Source: Deltaproteobacteria bacterium RIFOXYD12_FULL_50_9
GTDB lineage: Bacteria > Desulfobacterota > Desulfobulbia > Desulfobulbales > CALZHT01
Reading direction: 5' to 3'
Assembly: GCA_001799225.1 (NCBI GenBank)
Contig: MGTA01000033.1
Span: forward strand, 26,041-32,058
Length of the DNA stretch: 6,018 nt
This document shows, in pieces, positions 1 through 6,018 of the stretch (its first letter is position 1; each line of letters opens with the position of its first letter). Under the pieces are notes generated by a model, which did no database searches, was not told the DNA's origin, and saw only the letters and a list, made by a program, of their open reading frames with translations. The position numbers and the translations under genes are program-made.

Positions 1-2007
1 CCAAATAGCCATCCTGATCAAATGGCCAAAAACGATGCACCGGATATCACCTCTCGTCGGTTTCAAACCGCCTTCCCGGAGTTTATCGAGATCATCGGCC
101 ACGAGAAAAGCGAATTCGTCGGTGGTTATCGCCAAAATCCGGCGCGAGACAGCTCCCGTTGATCGACAGATCAAGACAGTGTCGACGACGGATGAGCCCG
201 TACCGCTGATATGAATCGAGGCGCCCATCTCCGCCGGGCAGGGCAGAGAGGCGGAGCAGGTGAGTCCGGCGTCCAAGATTGCCGCCGCCACGGGATAATA
301 GGCCTCCAGTTTATTGTGGTGATAGGTAAAAGCTAGCGGCCTCCCCGGCTTCAGCGCCTGCGCCATGTTTCGAAAAACAGCGGCCAGCCCTTCGGCAAAG
401 TGGCCAAGACCCCGTTCCATGGTGATATTGCCGGTCAATTCGTCGGTATTGCGGGTGGATTTGGCTGCAAAGGCTGGGCTTTCCGCCCCTACCAACTTCC
501 GCACCCAGACATAACAGAAATCCATCAGCTCGGCATACTGGACATTCCCAAAATAGGGCGGATCGGTAAAAACGCCATCAAGGCTTGCCGGAGGCAGAGT
601 TACGCTAGTAGCGCTCTGGCAGAATAGCCGAACCTCCCTGGTTTCAGTTGCTGAATCGCCATTTCGGCGGTCGCCGATCCATTCGCCCGCAATCGGCACC
701 TGGATTTTCCTGGTCCCTTCGTGGCGAGTTTCGAATGGGTGGTCACAATACGCCTTCGCCTTTAAAAATTTCTCCAGGATGTTCGACCAACCGCCGCTCC
801 CGACGCTCATACCGCCACCGTTCGAGATGCCGAGGAGGTTGGACTCGCATTGGACCAAGCCAATGGGGAAACCGTGGACAGAAAAAATATCGAGTGATTT
901 AAGGGCCATGGTGTCATATCGGCAGAGCATGTTTTGGTAGCGCAATAGATCAGAAAGGTTGGTGATCAGCGCGTTTCTGAGCCGTTCGTCTTGTTCTGCT
1001 GTGATAAGCCGACAGCTCAGTTCAAGACCGAGCAATTGTCGGTCACTGAACATCTCCCGATGGCGTTTATACCCCCAGCGCAAGAGCCGGGTGGTTTCGT
1101 CACCTGGAAGAATTGCATCATCAGGGACATTAGGCGTTCCGATTTTGGCAAGCAGGGCAGCAGCTTTGGCGTAATGACCCAGGTCTATCTCGTCCGGCTT
1201 TTTAAAGAATCGGCCTTGGTGAGTTGTTTTACAGCGGCGGCAATGATATTCGATGGCAAACATACGGTGGCGAGGCGGGCCGATAGCCGGCTCGGGATAG
1301 GTGTTGATTGTTCCACATTTTGGACAGGGGCATTTGCTCCGCTTTGCCGGTCCTGCTAGGCTGAGTTGAACCCCGCAGGAATGGCAGGCACCCGGATGCT
1401 TGCGGTCTTGTACACCATTCAGATCGCCGCAAGCGGCGCAGATCAGAATATTCTCGGTGTGTCGTCGATCTTCGGCCAGCAGATAACCGGGGAAAAGGTC
1501 AAATTCAGTCCCGCAACCTCGGCATGTCTGCTCTTTCACCCAAAGGAAATACTTGACATGGGCTTCAGGAGAACCGCATTCCAGACAACAGGTGCGATAT
1601 AGATCACCGATGTGCTGCTCAAGGTCGCTGGTGAGTTTTTCCGCTGCCTTGCGGTAGGCGACCAGATCCAGATGCTCAATCTCCCGGCTGACGATCCAGT
1701 AGGCCATGGGGTTGATGTCATAGCCCGCCACATCGCAGCCCACCCGGTTTGCCTCAATAAGCGGCGTGCCGCCACCCATAAAAGGGTCGGCGATAGTGAT
1801 CCCCTTCAGGTCATTGGCGGAGTAGAAGGCCTCCCGAAGTGGCCGGTCGCTATATTCGGAGAGAATAAGCCCGCGAAACAACGTACCGGGCCGCCGGGCA
1901 AACCACTTATGCACGGCAATGATCGGACGGTAGTTCTGCTGGATCTGCTTTTCGCGCATGGCCAGGGAGGCAATGAAGGGAATGTCGAATTTTTTCTCAA
2001 TGGACAT
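1..2007 (-). CDS. DNA amino-methyltransferase (N4-cytosine/N6-adenine type), DUF1156-like, with three zinc ribbons; C-terminus off the window
   Basis: Predicted to transfer a methyl group from S-adenosylmethionine to an exocyclic amino group of adenine or cytosine in DNA. The frame is open for 669 codons from the ATG at 2007 to the left edge, with no stop. The N-terminus has a DUF1156-like segment (REKQIQQNY, then HKWFARRP, residues 33-40). The AdoMet-binding motif I is DPFMGGGT (74-81), followed by an acidic strand end (GYDINPMAYW). Residues 141-259 carry six CxxC pairs, read as three zinc ribbons. A Gly-rich loop lies at 397-406. The catalytic motif IV is DPPY (482-485), and a later LKPGRPLAFTYHH stretch (552-564) is usual in this class. 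Motif I before IV with a long insert is an alpha-like order. ATG 2007 is the first start after an in-frame TAA at 2056-2058, and no ribosome-binding site precedes it. Target base and recognition sequence cannot be read from this. The gene lies 138 bases downstream of the NTPase gene. The methyltransferase class is near certain; the DUF1156 label rests on recalled motif similarity. Confidence 0.93.
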   Translation of the reverse strand, partial: MSIEKKFDIPFIASLAMREKQIQQNYRPIIAVHKWFARRPGTLFRGLILSEYSDRPLREAFYSANDLKGITIADPFMGGGTPLIEANRVGCDVAGYDINPMAYWIVSREIEHLDLVAYRKAAEKLTSDLEQHIGDLYRTCCLECGSPEAHVKYFLWVKEQTCRGCGTEFDLFPGYLLAEDRRHTENILICAACGDLNGVQDRKHPGACHSCGVQLSLAGPAKRSKCPCPKCGTINTYPEPAIGPPRHRMFAIEYHCRRCKTTHQGRFFKKPDEIDLGHYAKAAALLAKIGTPNVPDDAILPGDETTRLLRWGYKRHREMFSDRQLLGLELSCRLITAEQDERLRNALITNLSDLLRYQNMLCRYDTMALKSLDIFSVHGFPIGLVQCESNLLGISNGGGMSVGSGGWSNILEKFLKAKAYCDHPFETRHEGTRKIQVPIAGEWIGDRRNGDSATETREVRLFCQSATSVTLPPASLDGVFTDPPYFGNVQYAELMDFCYVWVRKLVGAESPAFAAKSTRNTDELTGNITMERGLGHFAEGLAAVFRNMAQALKPGRPLAFTYHHNKLEAYYPVAAAILDAGLTCSASLPCPAEMGASIHISGTGSSVVDTVLICRSTGAVSRRILAITTDEFAFLVADDLDKLREGGLKPTRGDIRCIVFGHLIRMAIW
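1231..1587 (-). other. Triple zinc-ribbon insert within the methyltransferase
   Basis: This stretch encodes residues 141-259 of the methyltransferase. Six CxxC knuckles occur in order: C141/C144, C162/C165, C190/C193, C208/C211, C228/C231 and C256/C259. The spacing within pairs of knuckles (17, 14 and 24 residues) suggests three Cys4 zinc-binding ribbons in a row. Each second knuckle is followed or preceded by Gly, Arg or Lys, as is usual for zinc ribbons (for example CRGCG, CPKCG, CRRCK). They lie between the AdoMet motif and the catalytic DPPY, where target-recognition sequence is expected in this motif order. A DNA-binding or structural role is inferred. The cysteine pattern is seen directly; metal binding is not proven. 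Confidence 0.8.
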
Positions 2008-2013
2008 GGGGAG

Positions 2014-2042
2014 GTTATAGTTGGTTTTTGAGCTTCTTGCAA
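2014..2042 (-). promoter_or_regulatory. Candidate sigma70-type promoter for the methyltransferase gene, giving a leaderless mRNA
   Basis: On the minus strand, TTGCAA (2042-2037, 4 of 6 matches to TTGACA) is followed by a 17-base spacer and TATAAC (2019-2014, 5 of 6 matches to TATAAT). Six bases (CTCCCC) separate the -10 box from the A of the ATG at 2007, so the expected transcription start falls on the start codon itself. No AGGAGG-like sequence lies upstream of that ATG; the bases there are pyrimidine-rich. The two facts agree with leaderless translation from an internal promoter, separate from any read-through from the NTPase gene. Such hexamers also arise by chance in AT-rich gaps, so this is a moderate call. 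Confidence 0.45.
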
Positions 2043-2145
2043 TCGGTGGCGGACCTTACCACTCATTTTTTAGCCACATGCAATAGCATCAAATTAGATA
2101 AGTAGATAACAACGTTCAGCTATTCAAATCGAACAAACCTGCCCA

Positions 2146-5100
2146 TCATGAAGTTTTCTTCTTACGCCACCGCCGCCGGGGCGGATTGACTGCTGCCGCC
2201 CCCTGGCATGTTCGATTATCCAGATCTACCAGCAATTCCCTGGCATGAGCCACGTTGAACTCTAACAGACGTTCAAACAAAGCCGTACCCAGCGCTCGGT
2301 AATCACCGCCTAGTTCCTGAAGCGAAAAGGCAATATTCACCAATGGCTCGCCAAGCAGATAACGCGCGCTGGCGAAGGAGCTCATGTCTTCACCATCGCA
2401 ATCGAGCAAGGCAGAGCAAACCCGGAAGACGCGTTCCGGCTCAAAATCTATGATTGACTCAAGACATTGCACCATATAATCAGAGTGTTTCCGTCGCAAT
2501 TGGGAATCGTGGAGGCACAATGTATCAAGTAACTCGCGGCTGAAACGGCCGGGTTGCAGTACTCCGCCATGGAAAATAACGGCAAGTGCGTCTTGGATCG
2601 TTGCATCCGGATCAGCCAGGAGTTGCAGGAGGTAGGGCTGGATAAGCTCACTGTGTTGCGGCTCACGCCAAAGATAACCTACGGCATACGCGATGCCAAT
2701 ACGGACATCGCGCCCGTCAAGTTTATCCCCAATGTCTGACTTTACTAATTTCTGAAGCCATATTTCCACCCATTCCTCTGCGGGAAACAAAACGCGGCGC
2801 AGCGTCAAGAGTTCACCCATTCCTTGCCGCGCCTGCGGGCTCTCGCTCGCTGCCATCCGTCCGAACCAGACCTGGACGCAACCCGAGGTGATCCAGCGCT
2901 GGCTGTGGGCGAGCAATAATACGCCCTCAATGGTTTCGAAAATTCCCGGGTAGGTTGCAAACAACTTTTTCAGAAACTGCTGGGCTCGCCCATGATCGGC
3001 AAGGTGGAGGTGCTTGAGATAACGAAGCAAAGCGGCCCAAACACGCGGCGAATCCGGGCGAGCCAGATGGCCTTCAAGGACGTCCAGCCAACGATCCGTA
3101 GCGAGGGGCTTAGTGCGCAAGCAGGCTGCCGACAGAGCTGCCAGAACCGGGTAATTACCGTGGGGCAAAGTAACTATGCAATCTCCCCACAGCAGACTTC
3201 TGTGCCGATCAGGCTTCGACTCGGTATATGGCTCCCGGCAAACTTCACCTAACGGTAACCAGTCCACCAAGGTTTTAAATAAGACGTCCGGCAAAGGAGA
3301 TTCGCTCTCGACCAGTTTCTCAAGGGCACGGGCTACATCGTGGCGGAAGTGTTCTCCATCAAACCCTTTGTCCAGAAGTTCCAGAACCAGGGCATAAAAA
3401 GCGGCAGGTTCATATTTCTGATCAGCCAGCTTTTCCAGGACATTGGCGACGGGAATCTCATTCCGCTGTGGGTCAAGCCGTCGTATCAGGCCAATGGCCC
3501 GGATGGGATCTTTTTCAGCTAAACGCGCCAGTTCTCGCCCGGCTTGGATTGCTCCTCCCTCCATAATTCGGCGGGGATGATCCCAAGCTGTCTCATCCGT
3601 CAGTTCCTCAAAAAGTCCAAGGATGTTTTCATCACTTCCCGCCAGCATCTTTTCGGCGCTTACTGGGCTGCCTACACGAGTCATGCGGGAAATAGACACT
3701 TCCGCGTCTTTCAGGTTGGGGAATGCCCGTTCTTCCTCACGCAAGCGGCGTCGGCATGCCTCGCTCAAGCGCTCACGAGGCAAGGCGTGCAGTAGGCGCA
3801 GCCGGTGTTCACGATCATAACGTAAGCGATTATGCCGGATTTTAGCAATGTCTGTGGTCGGAAAATGACTATATTGGCTCCAAGCACCGATTGTCTGCTC
3901 CAACTGGCCAAATTGTTCATTATCGAGATATGGGGCCACTGAAGAGATCAACTCCTTGGTATTCTTGTGCTTATCACAACAATCGCCGAGGACAAGGCGC
4001 CTTGGGTCAGCGCGCAAAAAATTGAGCAATGCCTGTGGATGGATCGCGGCAATCCGGATCAACCCCTTGGCCAGCAAGCGCTGGCCAATCATCAGATCAA
4101 GCGTTGCGTTAGCCGCCACAAAGGCCAAAAAGGCTTCCGGCTGCCTATGGGCAAAGCCTTCGACGGCCAGCAGCAGTGCGGTAAAAAATGGCTTCTCGCG
4201 GCGCAACTCGGGATCATCTTCGATGTCCACGTAATAATTTTTTTGCTGGCAATAGCCCACAACGAAGTCATGCGGCGCTGCCGCATCGGCCGACATCACC
4301 TGCATAAACCACGACCAGCATTCATTTATAAAAACAACAGGTGCTGCCTCGGCTATCGCCGGCAGATCGTGCATATCATGGCCGTTCAACCAATAATGTC
4401 TTGTCCGCTGCTGTTCATCGGTGGCGTCAGGTGCCTGGCGTTCGGCCCATTCTCGCTGCATCCAGACCATTACCAGCCGCGGCGCCAGATCCGGGGCTTG
4501 CGCACTTATCTGGCTGGCAAGGTGATTGACTGCCCAGCCGGCCAAGGACGTACGGGAGATTATCCGACACAAGCGATCTACCAGATCGACCCGCCAAACA
4601 GTGACGTTTTCAAGCACCCGCCAACTTAATTCATCCTTTGCGGGGTCGGACAACCAGTAGGTGTCCAGTAACTGCAACACCGTTGTCTCGTCGAAGGCAA
4701 TAGCGCGGCTGAGTATTGCCACTACCGACCAGGCGTCTTTTGGCGGCAGCGCCATGAGTTCCGGCAGGGAACCGGCCAGCCGAGCAAACCAGCCGCGATT
4801 GCCTACCACGGCGTCCAGGATTCGCACCCGGCGCCAGGGGTCGGTCAGCGCTCCGAGAAACAGGTTGACCTCAGAAGTAAGAGGCGGATCGACCTGACCC
4901 AAAAATTCGATCATTAGCATGCGCAAATGGAGGCGAAGTTCGGCTGCCCACAAACGGCGAATCTCTTCAACATAACCAGCTTGATCCACCAAACGGAGAT
5001 AGCCCAAAGCATGCCAAAGCTGGGGTCGAATCCGCAAACTGTCTTGTCGCGACACAACGGCCTCGGTCAACCGGCCCGGCCCTTGCAGAAAACTTCGCGC

Positions 5101-6018
5101 CCGGACAAATTCGTACAGGGTTTGATGGCGGAATCCCACTCTCCCGTCCTTCTCGACCAAGATTCCTGCCGCTTCCAGTTCCAAGATGGTCGCGAAGTGC
5201 TCCTCGATTACGGCCAGCGGCAGCCATAGCACTTCCCGCTCGGCCATCCGTTCGGCCAGTGTCACTGCTACGTGCAGCCGCTCCTTAAAATTAACATTGC
5301 ACAAGACCTTCTGCCGCCACAACTCATCGAGCATGGCTTGGTAGCTGTGCAACAACTGTAAATTATCCGTGGTAGCCAGCAGGCGCAGAAAGATATCCAA
5401 CGCATGAGGCGAGCGCAAGACCTCGCGCATCTCACTATTCCAGCCATTGGCCTGAACCTGATGGGCTTGGAGAACAGCGTCTACTTGAGGCCACTCGGGA
5501 AGATTCAGATGCAGCGTTTCCGCCATTGCATGGCGTAGGTGCGGGTCATGACGTTGTTCGAACACTCGACATGAGGCAATGACATGGACATTATCAACCT
5601 CGGCTAAATCGCGGATCAGGCTGAGAGGCACCCGCAAGCGGCCTGAGTGCTGCACCACCAATTCGGCCAAGGCATCAAGTTGATCCAGCAAGACCACGAC
5701 TTTGCCCTGCCGTGCCAATATCATTACACAACGTGCAGTAGCATCGGGCAGGCCTAACGCCAATGCAAACGCTTGCTCATCAAGCACAGTCTCAGGGAGA
5801 TAATCAAGCTTGATTCCCAACACCGGCATCCCGGCCTCTGTCAGTTGCTGACCGAGACGGGCCAGTAAGGCCGACTTACCGCAGCCCGGCTCCCCCAGCA
5901 ACAAGGTCACTGAACTCGTCTCGCTTTCAATGCGATGGACCAGTTGTCCAAGCTCCGGCCGGTCTAGCCAAACGCCATCGTCCAATGTTGTTGGCCAGGC
6001 AAGCAGTTCGCGGGAGGC
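2146..6018 (-). CDS. Very large NACHT/STAND-like P-loop NTPase with long alpha-helical repeat region; N-terminus off the window
   Basis: Probable ATP-driven signalling switch or sensor of the STAND class. Residues are numbered from the in-frame TTG at 5985. Walker A is GEPGCGKS (31-38). Walker B is VVVLLDQLDAL (96-106) with D101 and D104. A sensor-1-like ASCRVF with R140 follows, then a conserved-position Pro in LRSPHAL (P193) and a winged-helix-like region. FRHQTLYEFVRAR (285-297) resembles the motif closing many NACHT modules. From about 330 to 1260 the sequence is helical and repeat-like (Leu/Ala/Trp-rich helices), a likely ligand-sensing arm. The tail is basic (PPRRRWRKKKTS, 1268-1279), ending at the TGA at 2146. 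There are no membrane segments. The frame stays open upstream to base 6018 (11 more codons, ELLAWPTTL just before the NTPase). The TTG has no ribosome-binding site, and the next ATG (residue 53) would remove Walker A. The true start is therefore probably beyond the window, perhaps with an effector domain. Exact family and ligand are unknown. Confidence 0.9.
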   Translation of the reverse strand, partial: ASRELLAWPTTLDDGVWLDRPELGQLVHRIESETSSVTLLLGEPGCGKSALLARLGQQLTEAGMPVLGIKLDYLPETVLDEQAFALALGLPDATARCVMILARQGKVVVLLDQLDALAELVVQHSGRLRVPLSLIRDLAEVDNVHVIASCRVFEQRHDPHLRHAMAETLHLNLPEWPQVDAVLQAHQVQANGWNSEMREVLRSPHALDIFLRLLATTDNLQLLHSYQAMLDELWRQKVLCNVNFKERLHVAVTLAERMAEREVLWLPLAVIEEHFATILELEAAGILVEKDGRVGFRHQTLYEFVRARSFLQGPGRLTEAVVSRQDSLRIRPQLWHALGYLRLVDQAGYVEEIRRLWAAELRLHLRMLMIEFLGQVDPPLTSEVNLFLGALTDPWRRVRILDAVVGNRGWFARLAGSLPELMALPPKDAWSVVAILSRAIAFDETTVLQLLDTYWLSDPAKDELSWRVLENVTVWRVDLVDRLCRIISRTSLAGWAVNHLASQISAQAPDLAPRLVMVWMQREWAERQAPDATDEQQRTRHYWLNGHDMHDLPAIAEAAPVVFINECWSWFMQVMSADAAAPHDFVVGYCQQKNYYVDIEDDPELRREKPFFTALLLAVEGFAHRQPEAFLAFVAANATLDLMIGQRLLAKGLIRIAAIHPQALLNFLRADPRRLVLGDCCDKHKNTKELISSVAPYLDNEQFGQLEQTIGAWSQYSHFPTTDIAKIRHNRLRYDREHRLRLLHALPRERLSEACRRRLREEERAFPNLKDAEVSISRMTRVGSPVSAEKMLAGSDENILGLFEELTDETAWDHPRRIMEGGAIQAGRELARLAEKDPIRAIGLIRRLDPQRNEIPVANVLEKLADQKYEPAAFYALVLELLDKGFDGEHFRHDVARALEKLVESESPLPDVLFKTLVDWLPLGEVCREPYTESKPDRHRSLLWGDCIVTLPHGNYPVLAALSAACLRTKPLATDRWLDVLEGHLARPDSPRVWAALLRYLKHLHLADHGRAQQFLKKLFATYPGIFETIEGVLLLAHSQRWITSGCVQVWFGRMAASESPQARQGMGELLTLRRVLFPAEEWVEIWLQKLVKSDIGDKLDGRDVRIGIAYAVGYLWREPQHSELIQPYLLQLLADPDATIQDALAVIFHGGVLQPGRFSRELLDTLCLHDSQLRRKHSDYMVQCLESIIDFEPERVFRVCSALLDCDGEDMSSFASARYLLGEPLVNIAFSLQELGGDYRALGTALFERLLEFNVAHARELLVDLDNRTCQGAAAVNPPRRRWRKKKTS

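Noticed and set aside
1612..2031. A 139-codon plus-strand open frame opposite the methyltransferase N-terminus.
   Set aside because: The opposite strand encodes conserved methyltransferase motifs (DPFMGGGT, HKWFARRP) across the same bases, so this frame is a shadow.
1806..2066. Minus-strand ATG at 2066 as an alternative start or a small gene before the methyltransferase.
   Set aside because: It is in another frame from the methyltransferase and, past base 2007, only shadows the conserved N-terminus. The methyltransferase frame has no frameshift needing it.
2038..2084. Repeated ATTGCA (minus strand 2084-2079 and 2043-2038) as an operator.
   Set aside because: Only six bases match, spaced 41 bases apart, and one copy overlaps the proposed -35 box. 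Chance is a sufficient explanation.
2008..2145. A transcription terminator between the two genes.
   Set aside because: I found only very short inverted repeats, such as GTTC with GAAC and GGT with ACC, and no GC-rich stem followed by a T run on the minus strand.
3967..4629. A 220-codon open frame on the plus strand.
   Set aside because: It lies wholly antisense to the helical part of the large NTPase, has no ribosome-binding site or recognisable motif, and its composition looks like a reverse-strand shadow.
1..6018. Assignment to BREX, DISARM or Avs.
   Set aside because: None of the marker partners (PglZ, BrxC, DrmA, DrmB) is visible, and the NTPase cannot be assigned to an Avs type without its N-terminus and a profile search.

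Overview
The window holds parts of two large genes, both on the minus strand, so transcription runs from the right edge towards the left. About 98% of it is coding. I see no RNA gene, CRISPR array, insertion sequence or plus-strand gene. Base composition is moderately GC-rich in the genes, with a more AT-rich gap between them (57 of 138 bases are G or C). Protein style and codon use fit a Gram-negative bacterium such as a proteobacterium, but nothing here fixes the taxon.

Right part (2146-6018): the C-terminal 1290 residues of a very large protein. It has a P-loop NTPase module of NACHT/STAND type (Walker A, Walker B with two Asp, an Arg-bearing sensor segment, and a winged-helix-like region ending in an F-x-H-x-x-L-Y-E motif). 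About 950 residues of alpha-helical, repeat-like sequence follow, then an Arg/Lys-rich tail. This layout is typical of signal-sensing STAND ATPases. The frame stays open to the window edge, so any N-terminal effector domain lies outside.

Gap (2008-2145): 138 bases with no gene. It contains a good candidate promoter (TTGCAA, 17-base spacer, TATAAC) whose expected start point coincides with the A of the next gene's ATG. There is no Shine-Dalgarno sequence, which suggests a leaderless transcript.

Left part (1-2007): the first 669 residues of a DNA amino-methyltransferase of the DUF1156-like type. It has an AdoMet-binding DPFMGGGT motif, a catalytic DPPY motif and, between them, three consecutive Cys4 zinc-ribbon-like units. 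The C-terminus is off the left edge.

A base-modifying methyltransferase directly downstream of a giant STAND-type ATPase looks like part of an anti-phage defence or epigenetic-control island. One reading is that the methyltransferase marks self DNA and the ATPase senses invasion. No nuclease or other effector is visible here, so this is inference, and I could not match the pair to a named system.
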